A stretch of 64,000 bases of DNA from Caprimulgus europaeus (GCA_907165065.1 OU015528.1:27044515-27108514), one strand, 5' to 3'. Shown: positions 13,981 to 27,023, counted from the stretch's first letter. A program made the numbers and translations. Notes: generated by a model not told the origin, from the letters alone.

Positions 13981-14767
13981 AACAGGGTATAATCCAGGTT
14001 GGAAGAGGTCTCTGGTCTCTAGTCCAACTGCCTTCAGAAAACAGTGTTGACTCTGAGCTCAGGCCAGGTTGCTCAGAGATCTGTTCTGTAGGGTCTTGGA
14101 AACCTCCTCAGGTGGAGACTGCACAGCCTCTGGACAGCCTGATCCACTGTGTAACAGTCCTCATGGGGAAAAAGTATTTCCTTCTAACCAATCTGAATCT
14201 CTCATTTCAATTCATGCTCATTGTCTCTTGTTCTCCTGCCGTGCAGCACTACAAAGACCCTGGCTCCATCTTCTTGCTAACCACCCCACAGGTATCGGGG
14301 AGCTGCTGTTTGTTCCCCCCAAAGCTGTCTCTTCCCCAGGTTGAAGAATCCCAGTTGCTTCTGCCTCTCCTCAAACAGCAAGTGCTCCAGTCCCCAAACA
14401 GCCTGGTGGCCATTCGCTGAACTTGCTCCAGTTTTTTGATGTCTTTCTCGTACTGGGGATCAATCCTGAACAATGAAGTTAAATATGGTCTACGTGCTGA
14501 AAAATGAGACATAATCCCTTCCGTTGATCTACTGGCTGTGTCCCTGCTAACACATCCCAGGAGGCTGCAGGTCATCCTTGCTGCCAAGGCACACAGCTGG
14601 CCCATGTCCAGCTGCCCACTGGGCCCCCAGGGCCACTCCCACAGAGCTGCTCCCCAGAGTCCCACCTCAGGCTGGGCTGCTGCAGGGGTCAAAAGCTTTG
14701 CTAAAGTCAAGGTAAATGACATGTTCTGATCTCCTCTTTTCCACAAATCAACTCATTTTATCATAGT
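13981..14767 (-). mobile_element. CR1 LINE copy, about 790 bp, minus orientation
   Basis: The plus strand begins with a degenerate ggttggaagaggtctct...agtccaactgcc (CR1 3' end reversed). It continues through blocks such as cagcctgatccactgtgtaa and aaaaagtatttccttctaacc, then ctccatcttcttgctaacc, and ends with tttgctaaagtcaaggtaaa...caactcattttatcatag. On the minus strand a 165-codon frame keeps CR1 reverse-transcriptase C-terminal features such as EKDIKKLEQVQRMATRLFG, but the rest is eroded. It lies about 0.8 kb downstream of the PUS7L stop codon. The 5' part of the element is missing. Confidence 0.85.
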
Positions 14768-15524
14768 TAACTGTTGGGTTTTTAATTAAGAAAAAAAATA
14801 TAAAAGCTTTTTTCCAGGGATGGTTCCATTAACTTTTTTTTTGCACCATAAGGCTTTACAGTAACAGGAGTAAAGTATACACCTTGTAAACAATAAAACA
14901 GAGTTTTGGTTTTATTCCAAATTATTTTACAGTTATGTTAATTACTCATCTTGATGAGCTTACTTAAATAGGCACTAACTAACAGCTATGCACTACTTAA
15001 TCCTGGAATCCCTAGCACTAAGTTGAGGGATTCATCAAAAGTCTGATAAAGTATCAGATGACTTCTCACTGTTGACTCCAGATTTCCACCTTTTAACACT
15101 TGGTGCCTTAACACAACAAAAACACAATATATTTAGTGAACCTCAGTACAGCAACTTTTCAGTTAAGATACCTGTAGGCTGCAAACTTGCAACATTATTG
15201 CTTGAACAGTATTTAATAGAAAACAATTTTTTTAAAAAATATTATGAAATAAAAGATAGATTTGCTCGCTGCAAACGTTTTTCCAGGATTTGACTTAGCA
15301 AGTCAGGTATCTACGCAAATATGAAATGCATGCTTGCAGCCCATGTCTTCTTTAAGTTCTGTTGAACCTGCCTGGAATAAGGCATAGCTTTATTCCAATG
15401 CACCCAAGGGTTTGCATTTAGGGTTTGGAATGTTTATAGAATATTCCAAAGGGTTTTGGTGTGTTTTTTTCCTATTCATTATGAATCTCAATCTACAAAT
15501 TTTTCCCATTTCTGGCTTAAACCT
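14768..15524. other. PUS7L downstream flank
   Basis: AT-rich sequence between the CR1 copy and the end of PUS7L. It may include a longer PUS7L 3' untranslated tail: a second minus-strand AATAAA lies at 15,389-15,394 and another at 14,911-14,916. No other feature seen. Confidence 0.4.
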
Positions 15525-15530
15525 TTTATT
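15525..15530 (-). terminator. Candidate PUS7L poly(A) signal
   Basis: Minus-strand AATAAA 78 bp past the PUS7L stop codon. It would give a very short 3' untranslated region. The AATAAA at 15,389-15,394 is an equally possible alternative, and I see no decisive GU-rich element for either. Confidence 0.35.
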
Positions 15531-15607
15531 CTCCCTTATTTTCTTGGCATTATACATAAAATATCACCATTGTATAATATTCCTGCAATCTTTCATTAAC
15601 TGGAATT

Positions 15608-18600
15608 TTAAAAGTCACATTTCATTATTTCTCTCAGACAGACTGTTGCATAACATGAAGGATCAAGGTCAAATGATATATGAAGAGAGACTTTTGATTC
15701 ATTCAGATGGTTGTCTTCAACTTCAATTCCTTTTTCACCACCTTCCAAAAAATACGACAGATTCTGAACATTTTTCAAAATGGGTCTGTAGCATCCAGGT
15801 ATGTTCAGCTGTAATGGAGACACTCTGAATTTGCACATCTGTAGGTCATCCTTAGAAAGCCTTTCATGGTACCATTCCCCAACTTTATTACTGGGATACT
15901 TGATACTATGTCCCACCATTGGAAGAACCACCTTCAAAGAAAAAAAAATAAAATAACAAACATATTTGAAATAAAGCCCACCAATTCCCCTTTAAATAAA
16001 TGTGATTACCATTTTAAATGTGTCTAAATCTTGTGGTTTGTGGCCTTAAATAGTAAAACAGCAGCTTCTCTTGGGAAATAAAGCTGCGTAAGGTAGGCAT
16101 CTTGAACGTAATTAAGTAGTAAAAAAAATAATCAATATATCAGGATTCCTAAACCAGACTAGAAATATAATAACATGAATTTCCCTACTTGTTGTGAAAG
16201 ACACAGCAATAAAGATATTAAGTTCCCTATGTAAGACTTCACAACTACGCATTCTGAACCTTCAAAAGTTAGAACATCAACTGCTCTTGAATGTTTTCCC
16301 CAATAGACTGAAAGATAAATATCACCATACTGCAAATTACACTGCACTTATTTTCATTACAAAGTAAATATTCTTTTCTCCCGTTTGTTATGAGAGTGGA
16401 AAATAGTTCACATGTATTTTCTTTAATGTGCATTCTGTCAAGGAAGAAGACTGTACCAGTTAATAATATTATTTTTAAAACAAAATATTTTAATCAAATA
16501 AAGAGATCAATAACTCAGAATTATTCATACAGACTTACTTGGTTTATAGAGTACTTGTTAGCTGACTCTTCGGGAGCAGTGACTACATGAACCTGACAAG
16601 ACATTTAAGAATTAAGAAAAAAAAACTTTTCCAAAAATAAAACATAGACTTTATTTTAGGAATTATGCACTGTAATCCCAAACTGGTAGAGGATTCTAAG
16701 GTTATTTGACTGCTACAAGGACAATAACCTAAAGAGTAGAGATGCTTAATATAATCTGTTTACTGATAAATGATGCTGTATTAAATATTTATGGATGCTA
16801 GCTACCACTAATTAACAAACTATCACTCCAAATTGTGCCAATGCAATCATATGTTGTATCAGCAAAAGCAAAAATACTAAGAAAAATTTTTATATGAAAT
16901 AGGAATATATCTAAATTAAACTCAGCAACTCAATACTGAATTTGATACCTCTGCTTTTCATTTTGTTTGATCTACTTGTTTTATTAACATTCACTCTCAA
17001 AAGCTGAAGAAAAATCACAATGGAAACAGAAGCCACTCTACAAGGACTGGAGGTTATTCAATAACCTTCCAAGTGCTCGTTTTCAAATCTGTAAGACGTT
17101 CACCTGAAAGAAATGAGATACGTTCTGCCTCTGTACATACCTATTTACTATGCAGTAAAACACTGCAACATTCTATGCTTAATCTGATGACCAGAAAAAG
17201 GACAGAATCATTTAGGTTGGAAAAGACCCTTAAGATCATCTAGTCCAACTATAAACCTACCACTGACAATTCCACCACTAAACCATGTCCCTAATTACTA
17301 CATTTACATGTCTTTTAAATACTTCCAGGGATGGAGACTCAACCACTTCCCTGGGCAGCCTGTTCCAACGCTTGACAACCCTTTCAGTGAAGAAATTTTT
17401 CCTAATATCCAATCCAAATCTTCCCTGGCGCAACTTGAGGCCTCTTGTCCTGTTGCTTGCTACTTGGGAGAAGAGACCCAATTGGTTCCAGAATAAGAAA
17501 AAGGTACGCTAACCCTCAAAGAAGAGATGGCTTCAGAATGGACTTCAGCATGCCAAGGCCTGGGAACAGCATACACTCCACTGCTGGTTTCTGCTCATTG
17601 GCTCACCCTTGGCCCCATGCACAGCACCCACGTTGTGCTGTGGGTGAGAAGCACTTCCTTGCCCTTTACTATTTTCCCAAGAAGACTGCTGCATTTTTGG
17701 AACAGCTGCTAACCATTTAGGACCACCATCAATTTGCTTTGACTGCCCGAGTAAGTGAAACTGTGCTACACAAATCATAGAATCGTTTGGTTCTAAAAGA
17801 CCTTTGAGATCATCAAGTCCAACCGTACCTATCCACTACTAAACCATCTCTCTGAGCACCTCATCTGCTCGGCTTTTAAATCCCTCCAGGGATGGGGACT
17901 CTACCACTTCCCCAGGCAGCCCATTCTATTGCCTGAGAACCCTTTCAGGAAAGAAATTCTTCCTCACATCCAATCTCAACTGGCCTTGGCTCAACTTGAG
18001 GCCGTTTCCTCTTGTCCTGTCACTTGTTCCTTTGCAGTATGTATTCAACTGCATTAAGCTCTTTTTTTTAAAAAAAAAAACAAGAACTATTTTGTGAATA
18101 CTCACCCTGTCACTCAGGGAAACATTTTCATCATTTCCTTCTGAGAAGACAAGATCACCCTCAGCAACTTTGGAACCATAGATCTTCAGCCTATATGATG
18201 CTGCTTCATTCCAAATTTTACTGCAATAAGCATGGATATAGAATATACGCATGGAATGAGGAATATTGAGCCATCCTTGGGTACAACCTTCATGATTTAC
18301 ACCATAGCGATTTAAAGCTCGTAGCAACATCTTCTCTCTCACTTTATATTCTGGCAGCATCATGAGTGCGCCCTTTGCATCTTCTGATATAAACAAAAAT
18401 AACCATATAAGTAATCCCTGATTTTTCAAATGTTAGGAAAAAATACACTTAAGAAGATGAAATAATCAGATAGGGGAAAATGGTGTCAGTCTAACCTCTT
18501 TATGCTGACTTTTAGGTTATTATTCCCTTTACTTTGTCATGGAATGTTTGACAAATTTCATATTAGATGCCTATCAACACGGTCCCATGAATCCTGTTGT

Positions 18601-21600
18601 ACTTCATGCAGAATAAACTAAACTAGCTGTCATTCAGTTATTCAGCCTAATTTGCATTATTATTTTTTTAGAAACTTACTTCATCACTCCCAAATTTTTT
18701 TTAGATATGGTAACTGAAAGTAAAAACCAACCTATAAGAGAACATTAAACCTCTACTTCACATCATTTGAGAACATTTATTTCATAGCAGGTAAAAAACA
18801 TGTCTTTATTTTAAAGGTACAATTTGTACTGGCCACTGGGATGTCTGAGCCTCAACCAGATGAAAATATATTTAATCAGATTTGTACTACATTATATAAA
18901 TGTTGTATATTTAAAATTTTATGGTTTACATATTTTCTCATTACAAGTGATTATCTGATGAAGCCTTTTGTGTAGTCATTTACCTTTTGCTTTCAGGAGA
19001 AGCAAGCAGCTCTTTTCAGAGTCCACATCAATGTCTTTGCATGCATCAAACAGCAATGTACAGCACAGAATGATTAATCGTGTCTTTTTTGTCAAATGAA
19101 AAGTATGTGTGTCTCTTGAAGCTAACTATCATAGCTCTTCTGTCTACCTACAGCGATAAGCAAGCAAATAGACGTGGAATATTTGAAAAGAACAATCATA
19201 TCTGAAGTCAATGGCAACTCCAAATTCTTAGTTTTGGAGAGAAAGTTGAATTAAAAAACCCAATAAATACGACAGAGCATTTTACTCAGCACACTTTTGC
19301 CTTTGACATATGTTGTTGATTTTAGTTCAAGACAGAAAGAAGGTAGATCACAGGAAAGCATGGAAGAGATACATAATTAAAGAGATGTAAAAGCAAAGCC
19401 CAAAGGTGCAAAAAACAAGAGCTAAGAGTGTTACAGAAGTCTCAGAAAATTAGACACCCACACATGTTAAGTGCTGAGTATGAGCTGGGTGCCTCATTCC
19501 TGTATACTTCCTTTATTAGGGAGAAGTTATTGTTCCAAAAGCAGACAGATGGAAGGAGGCTAAAACTGCCTTGATAAAGTTATCTTAGTCTCTTCCAGCA
19601 TTATGCAATAAATTCTTTTCTATACCATCTTAAACCTGAAGTACACCAGTTTTCTACTATTTTGCACATTTAGGGACTCATCTTGATCTAATTTTTAACC
19701 GTGCAACTCTACTGAGTTCAGCACAATAAGCAATAAGTGGTATAAAACATCTCTCTGCGCAGCAACACCTTATTCCCTCACAATACTGACCCTGAATAAA
19801 TACACAGACAATTTAATTGGACATACCAGTCTGAAGAAAGTATCTTTTTGCATTGTTTACAGGGTCATCGATATCTTCAGGTGTGAAGAATAACTTCACA
19901 GCTTTCACCTTTGAAGAACAATATTAATTTATATTTTTTTGCATTTAAATAAAACTGTCAACTAAGCAGACAATCATGCATCTAATTCTATGTTAACATA
20001 TTCTGCAAGCTCTCAAAATCATATCAGTTCTTTAAGGTCAAAGTCAAAAATCTCATTTTCAGGAGAGGAGGACACCATGAACAGCAAACCAATGTGGTTG
20101 TGTTCCTCCTCAGACTAAAGAAAGGTTTGAGTCACACAGAAGACACAAGACAGCTTTCAAAGCTCTATGAGAAATCAGTCACTGTTGAACATCCAGTTAG
20201 AACTCCTCCATTTTGTAATGATATCATTCTATCCTGAACAGGAAGGTTCCTTCTTTCCCTTTTACATGTTTCATGCCAAATTTAGACTGAACACTTTCCA
20301 CAGTCTCACACAGAAGAACAACAATCTTTCTTTTTTTATGCTGATCTGTATTAGGTTAGATGACACTATGGCCGAGAAAACACTGCACTAAGCTCTGCAA
20401 CTTGCAACACCAGTAGAGCCACACAGTTTGCTAGCACTTATACCAACCTGTGACATCTGGCTCTTGTCCTCCTCTGCACTGGACTGTTCAAGAACATACT
20501 GGCACATTTTTAATATAAACAGTAGCTCCTACATGTTTTAAATTAAAAAGTACCTGAGTTAAGACTAGAGATTTAAATTATTACTCTTCAGGGTCTGGCA
20601 CCTGGTACCAACTGCGAGCATACTACAATCCAAAATGTCAGATACATCAACAGTAACTTTTATTGGCTGATCTCAAATCTTGATTCTTCTTATATTTGGA
20701 GGATACGTTTTCCTGACTTTTCACGGAATCAAAACAAGATTAGAAAAAAAGGATACTCAAGTACTCACTTGACTTTGTAGCTTCTGATTCTGTTTTAGTC
20801 CTGTGCCAAGTGCTATAGCATATACATTGAAAAGTATATCACTCAGATTATGAATTATTACTGAAGAATTAAGCTCTCCTTGGCTTACATGGGAGCAATC
20901 GCTCAGAACTAAGTTTAGGAAAGTCACCAAGGAATAACAGAAAGCAGTAATCCCTTCTATATAGCAGATAAATTACTGTGGTACTGAAAAAGCAAATCCT
21001 TTAATATGATCCTACGTAGTATCCTGTGGCATTTCTAAGGAGTATATAGACGCCCAAGAGGATAAAGAGGCTACAAGTTAGGAGGCAATCAGGACCATGA
21101 ATAAACATTGTATAAAGATTGTTTAATTTTAGTGTTCAAACTTTGTATGGAACGCAACCACTTTCCCGGCAAGTGGCACAATGATGATCACAACCACATA
21201 CCAATCATAGACAGAAAAATCACTTCCTGAGCTATTTAAAGCTGTACCTGCTGTTTAAAACATAATTTTTGATTCAGTATTAAGATTTTCATGTTTATGT
21301 TTTTGTCAAAACTGATCTGGCAATTACTTCCAGCACATATATGGGTTTATCTCACAAATGAAATTGTTCACTGGGAAGGCTGACTCTAGTGCTAGACATT
21401 GCAGTAGTACTGTGAAATTAACTTAGCAGTAACCACTCAAATTACAAAATGAAAATACCATTTTTTCATTCAGTAAAGCCAGTCCTATTTGATCTGTCTG
21501 AACCTTTTGTCCTTGTCCAAATCGCTGAGGTCCATAGTAATTTACAAAACCTTTTGTCTGGAATGATAAAGAATAAATATGTTAAAAGGTACAATTAGTA

Positions 21601-24600
21601 AGACTAAACATGCAACGCACATACATCTATATATACATCCAAAACGCATACAAACTTTATAAAATCAGAAATCATACACAACAAAATCATAATTTATGAT
21701 TCATTACAATATTTTAGCATCTAATTTAGAAAAATCTAAAAAGACAATCAAGTTCTATTACTGTCTTTACTTCCATTAAAAAATAGGTAAATGAAACAAA
21801 ACTATTTCTATATAGTTAATTATTATAAATACAGTTATAGGTCAAATGAAAGTAACCAAGCTTTTTATAAGTGACAAATTATGAAATCGATAATCAAGCA
21901 AAGTAATGGACAGTAACCATTGTTGGACATTTTTTCTTAAAAATACTAATCTTTTTTCACATGAGACCATTCGTATTATTATTACAATAGTAAAGACCAA
22001 GAGTGATCGCTTCTGCTAATTGGGATTTTAAGTCTTCTGATGAGTTCTAGGTCACATGTGAGCAGTTAAATCATAGCCACATGACCCAATAACAACATCC
22101 TTTTCTAGAAAATAATCAGTATGCATGGCACAGACAAGCAAAAACATATGGCATTTGTTTTGGAAACGGTTATTCAGTTCAAATTATATAACCTTGCTTT
22201 GGACATCCTTAGGTGCTATACATGATTTTGTTTTCATGGAAGATGAAAATTCTGTATTTTGGATTAACACACATGCTGGTTTTGTCTTTAATCATCTGAC
22301 CAGCAAGCTAAATCTAATAAAGCAAGATACACAACCATAGGAATTTGCGTTCATTTTCCAAACACCAAAACAGAAAAACAGTCAGATGCGGCAGAGCGAG
22401 AGAAAAAAGGATTAAAGTACAGTTCAATGCTTTTTCAAAAATAAAATGAATTTCCAAAATACATGCAATGTATTTTGCTTTTGCACACTGGGCAGTTTTT
22501 ATTCAAGTCTTTATTCCTGGATTAAGTAATTAATATTATGGTCTTTACTTGGAAAGATAGGGCAAGAAAATTACTGCTGCAAAACACCTGATTTTTTTAC
22601 TTTTTCATGATTTTCTTTTATTTTTCGCAGTGATTTAAGAATGTCTGATGATGGGGTTTTCTTCAGAGACTAAGGATAAAAGCAATCGAAATCCACTGAA
22701 TTTCAGGGCATTTTCTTTCTCTGCAATGGACATTTCACATGTATTTATGCCATGGAAGTATGCAGTTTTTCACCCAAGCCAACTATGCATGTTCCTCACA
22801 TGACCAAAAAAGAGAACCAGTGATAAGAGGAACTATATTCTTTCATGCTGTCAACTGACATGGTGAAACACATCACTTTGGTTGGCCTTAGGTCTGTGCA
22901 GCAATAGCTCATACATACACACCCATCTGCTACCAAATTTCCATCTCTCATGCTGCACCACTCTGGCATCTGCAGTCTGTAACACAGAATGAATTCCCTT
23001 ATGGTCTCTCCTTGCAAGGCAGCTTTACTCCTGTGATTCCTCAAGTAATGTAGGAAAGACATAAAATACCAAAAAGCACCAAAACTGGGAAACAGTGCCA
23101 TTATTGTGTTATTGCAAGCATTTTCTTTAAAAGTTGGGTTTTGGTTTGATTTGGGTTTTTTTAGCACAGAATTAGAACTCTATTCATTATTGGCAACCAT
23201 GAGACTTTTTTACCTCAACATTTTCCATTGCTTCAGATATTCTCTCTTTCAAATCTGCAGAAGAGTCATGACTGTGGTGTTTGAGATCTCTCACAACTAT
23301 ATCAAAGTGATTGCCCTTCAGCTGACCAAGTTTCAGGTGCTGGCATGCTGAATGTATGTTGTGTATCCTCATGCCCTTTTTTTCCACTTTGCTTTCAATT
23401 TCTTTCAGCCTGCATAAATAATTGGGAGAAATTATGAACCATCCTCTACTAAAGCTATCCAACTTGTAATAAATTTCATCTTTGCATTAGAATTAAAAAC
23501 ACTTAAAAAATAAGAAGGGATTTAAAACAGATTATTATGAGAAAACAAAATCAAATGCACAGATAGTTATAGCCCAGAAATACTTTCTGAACGTTTGCTT
23601 CATTTGCACTTCTATTCTCTAGCTCAACAAGTATTGGAATGAAAGAATTAATTGAACTTTCTCAAGGCAATTGAACTGAATTTCGCATTTTTTATTGAAA
23701 AACAAGTAATATACTCTTTAGTCCTAAAAATCTGCTTTTCATTAAAAAAAAAGAAAAATAAAATAAAAAGAAAGAGAAAGTGATGTGCTCTATCAGACTC
23801 CAAAACACAACTGCTCTTTCTTGGTCAGCCTTAACAAAAACAAACTCGGCGCACTGCTTCTCTGGGCACGCTTGCACATGCCTGTAATGGGAAACACAGC
23901 TGACAGTTCAAGTATTTCAGTACCCACTCAATCTCTTTGTTCTTATGTGTAAGCAACAGCCACTCAAATCAAAGGAAACTTTCAGCATAAGAACTTAGAT
24001 TCTGAGCAATATTTTAATAACTTTATAAATTATTTATTTATAAAAATTATTTATTTTCCCTGTTATGTTAGGGGCTTGGAAGCATTTAACTATTTTGTTT
24101 AATCATTTAAACATTAATGCAAAGTTTTGCTAATTACCTCTTCAACAACTGGCCTCACAGCCCAGTTGTCAGTGGAATTCTCCTATTCATATATATTTCT
24201 GTCAGTAATAAATCCTAAAAAGATAAACTCTACTTTCCTTTATTTGCAAAGTGTACTTTGTCGCTAAGACCAGAAACCACTAGAAAGTCAAAGCTGAGGA
24301 AGAAGTTATGGTTTTGACTCCAGCAGTTTTTTTACTGTTACTATGGCAGAACTTAATACATATTTTTTACCCACTGAGTTGGCTACAGAGAGTAACAAAA
24401 ATGACACATGGAAAGGCACATCTTCTATTATTGACACATTATTCAGAATGTATTTTCTGCTCTCAGGTTTGGTGATATCTTCTTTACTTAGTTTCACGTT
24501 TCTAAACTGGACAATAGAAGTTGATACTTAACACTCAAAGATAACCTCTGTCCAAGGTATATTTGTAATTATTTACTTTAGTTTTGTACCTGTATAAAGC

Positions 24601-26486
24601 TTTTAAGTTGTGATCTGTGAACCACAAGACAATACTTCAATAGTATGTGGAAACCTGTTGCGTCATCTGTAGACTTCTCCTCAGTTCCAGCTAGTGGATG
24701 GTACTTAAGACATTGCAAAGCGGATCCCATGAGCATGAACTGAAAGGATACTATCCCAGTATATTTGTATTACAAAAAATAGAGAGAAAGGCAAGACTTT
24801 TCCTTAAATTCCAACACTGGGTGACTTCCATGCTGAGCTGTATAGTCCCTGAAGCCACAAAATAATACAGCCATTTCCACTGTGCTCCAATACAGGAGAA
24901 GGGAAGACACATCAGTAAGAACATTTCAGAAGATTGTACCATGTTGATACTTATTAACATATAAAAATATATGCTAAACTGAATGCACCCAGATTGTTAG
25001 TACCTCTCAGGAGTCACCTTCTTCACAACCATAGGTTGGTATGTAATAGCCTTCTTGTCTTTGATGCCAGTGTAACTGAAGTCTGAAGGGAGAACACCAA
25101 GCTCAGCTGCCAAGAAGCCGATTGCTTCCAGTGTTTCTAGATTTTCTTTCTGAAGGGTGAAAGCTGAAACAAAAATCTCAGAATTACTAATAATTTGCAC
25201 TTCTAAACCATACAGGTGTTCTGCCATGACAAATGGGCAGGTTCTTCCCTTCAAACTACAACAGCATGGATCCTGCAAAGAAACAATTCTCCCACTCCAC
25301 AAAACTAAAGGAAATGGGACACAGGGAGTAACGGGAGTGTTAGTGCTACAATCAAATGAACTGTGACCATTATTACTGAACAGCTTACATAAAATCACTG
25401 CTGTAACTTAATTCGTCCATCTCATTCTCCACTGATGTAACTTCACTGAATTAATAATAATTTATTTCAGCATAAGTAATATATATAAGTAATATAGGTC
25501 AACCAGGCCTATAAATCATACGAAAACTATTCCAAGTATCAGTCTTGGTAAAGAACACCATAATACCTGAATCTTTCCCTAAAAATGTAATATTTACCTG
25601 TATAAAGATCTTGTTTTTCCTGCAAACCACCAGCAGATCTTTTTCTGGACCAACTTTTTTCTCGAAATCGTACCATTATTGACATATTTGGCTGCTCATT
25701 GACATCTGTCACAGCAAAAGACTTTGTTTCTACGAGTTTTCCAAATTTTTTATTGATAAAGTGGTGAACTACTTTTCTGTGTTCTTTGTTTCCATCAGGC
25801 TCAAAAGAAAATGTGGAATTTTCTAGCTTTGCATCTAAAAATTTAAAGAAATCACTTGTTTCCTTTTCAGTTACTAACTGACAAAGTTCTCTGTAATCAG
25901 CATTTCCTTTTACAATCATTTCGTTGTCTTTTGTAACAGTGACTAGAAAGGGGAACTTCTGCCTAACAGCACTGTGTAAATCAGCTCGAATTTTCTTGTC
26001 CAGTACAGGTCCCAGTGAGAACTCCCTAGTGCTACCATCAGCATTCTTTTCCAAGTCCCACGCATCCTTCAGATCACAAGCAAATTTGCTGAGCAGTTCA
26101 CTCGTGGGTTTGCCCAGTAAGGAATCCAACACACCGGCTTCCTGGAGCCCAGATCTCAGCCCAGGATCAGCCTCACGCTGGTTTTTGTTTGGGGGTGTGG
26201 AACGATCGCCTCCTGCCCAGCCTGGGTCACCCCCCGAGGGCCTGGGCCCAGCACGGTGACAGCCCTCGGCACACGGAGGCTCCTTCCTGCGCTTTTTGGG
26301 CTGCTGCAGGCTCGGGCTGCTTTGTTCTGCCGGCGCTTCGCTGGTTTCCTGAAGCGATTCGCCCCCGGCAGCCCCAAGTGCCTGCTCAGCCACCTCGAGT
26401 TCTGTCACCACGAAGTCACTCGGTGAGTTTTTGATGGTGCCGCAGAAGCCAGGGTGACCACTCAGGTAGCTGAAGGAAGGGAGCAT
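15608..26486 (-). CDS. PUS7L: PUS7L, pseudouridine synthase 7-like (8 coding exons)
   Basis: TruD-family RNA pseudouridine synthase that isomerises uridine in RNA. The human paralogue-family protein is 701 residues; this model gives 693. Coding exons (5' to 3', minus): 25598-26486, 25004-25163, 23214-23409, 21459-21557, 19827-19908, 18106-18383, 16539-16592, 15608-15931. All introns are GT-AG and the phases close. The N-terminus ([10 protein letters not shown] near residue 17) matches the family, then comes a low-complexity acidic/GC-rich stretch with a basic PKKRRK (about 63-68, possible nuclear signal). The family motif [13 protein letters not shown] (327-339) carries the likely catalytic Asp332, and NYYGPQRFG (421-429) is the second conserved TruD motif. 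The end is [13 protein letters not shown]-like. The start is the ATG aligned with the human N-terminus; 155 further open codons upstream are CpG-island noise. Intron 6 holds two CR1 copies. It is divergently paired with IRAK4. Confidence 0.95.
17202..17486 (-). mobile_element. CR1 LINE fragment in PUS7L intron 6
   Basis: The plus strand starts acagaatcatttaggttgg and runs through cactgacaattccaccact, the block for dinner-type CR1 3' ends (ggcagcctgttccaacgc) and gaagaaatttttcctaatat. The minus strand has a 67-codon remnant of the CR1 ORF2 C-terminus containing [19 protein letters not shown]. It is in the same orientation as PUS7L and 5'-truncated. Confidence 0.92.
17773..18030 (-). mobile_element. 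CR1 LINE fragment beside PUS7L exon 6
   Basis: It begins aatcatagaatcgtttgg, followed by gatcatcaagtccaaccg, ccaggcagcccattctattg and the cttgtcctgtcacttgttc end. It is a second CR1 3' fragment in the same orientation as the one at 17,202. Its inner edge lies only about 75 bp from the donor of PUS7L coding exon 6 (exon edge 18,106). A T8A10 homopolymer pair at about 18,063-18,080 sits between them. Confidence 0.92.
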
Positions 26487-26541
26487 GGCTGGGCTGCGCT
26501 GCCCTGCCCGGCCCTGCGCCCGGCCACAAACCACCGCACCT
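26487..26541 (-). other. PUS7L 5' untranslated stretch with candidate splice acceptor
   Basis: On the minus strand, a pyrimidine-rich run ends in cctccccttgcag with its AG at 26,540-26,541, giving an exon edge at 26,539. That would leave 53 untranslated bases before the PUS7L ATG and place the first, non-coding exon further up in the CpG island. The whole region is pyrimidine-rich on this strand, so the match could be fortuitous. Confidence 0.4.
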
Positions 26542-26576
26542 GCAAGGGGAGGACGCAAAAAAGGGGAGGAGAAGGA

Positions 26577-26706
26577 AAAATAGCAACTAGTACCGAAAAT
26601 CGTGGAGGGATGGGCGGGCGGACAGGAGGGAAGGGCGGGCGGCGGGCAGGAAGCGGGGCAGGAAGGGGGGAAGGAAGGGAGGAGGGAAGGGCGGCGGGAA
26701 GGGCGA
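26577..26706 (+). repeat. Purine-rich GGGA/GGAA low-complexity tract in promoter
   Basis: A run of gggcgggcgg, gggaaggaag and ggagggaagg blocks on the plus strand (pyrimidine-rich on the PUS7L sense strand). It could form G-quadruplex or triplex structures and probably varies in length. It lies in the likely 5' region of PUS7L. Confidence 0.7.
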
Positions 26707-26775
26707 GCCGGCACCGCTCCCTCCCAAGCGGCCGTTCCGGTCCGCTTCAAGGGCTCGGTCACGCGAGGAGGCATC

Positions 26776-26819
26776 CGCGCGCGCGCCCCGAGGCGCAGGC
26801 GCAGGCGCAGGCCCAGGCC
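26776..26819 (+). repeat. Short CG and GGCGCA tandem repeats in promoter
   Basis: An alternating CG run at 26,776-26,786 is followed by three copies of ggcgca from 26,792 and then degenerate cccagg copies. This is a very CpG-dense microrepeat in the middle of the bidirectional promoter. The ggcgca repeats resemble tandem NRF-1-like half sites (GCGCA), which is inference only. Confidence 0.65.
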
Positions 26820-27016
26820 CGCCAGCCGCCACCGGGCGCCCCGGCATGTCCGCCAGGGGGCGCCACGACCCATCCCGTCCCCACTGGGGGAAGGGCTCAT
26901 GGACTGTACCAACTTCTCCAGCCAGGGGCTTCCCCCCTCCCGGCCAGCCATGGGGCACTCCAGGGGGGCGGGGCATCTCCCGGTCAGCCTATAGGAAGGC
27001 CGCGTGGGAGGAGAGC

Positions 27017-27023
27017 ACTTCCG
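27017..27023 (-). promoter_or_regulatory. ETS-type site
   Basis: ACTTCCG on the plus strand (CGGAAGT on minus), a match to the ETS-factor core common in TATA-less bidirectional promoters. It lies between the two genes in the CpG island. Motif match only. Confidence 0.45.

Noticed and set aside
14249-14746. 165-codon minus-strand frame
   Set aside because: Decayed CR1 coding remnant within the CR1 copy at 13,981-14,767.
1-15000. Exons of ADAMTS20, the expected neighbour on the left
   Set aside because: No metalloprotease or thrombospondin-repeat pattern (such as WxxWxxCS) seen in any frame.
17278-17481. 67-codon minus-strand frame with a neat [13 protein letters not shown] pattern
   Set aside because: CR1 ORF2 C-terminus, not a gene.
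26487-26951. 155-codon in-frame N-terminal extension of PUS7L
   Set aside because: Repetitive Arg/Leu and Pro/Ser sequence encoded by the promoter. The ATG at 26,486 aligns with the human N-terminus and a splice acceptor candidate lies between.
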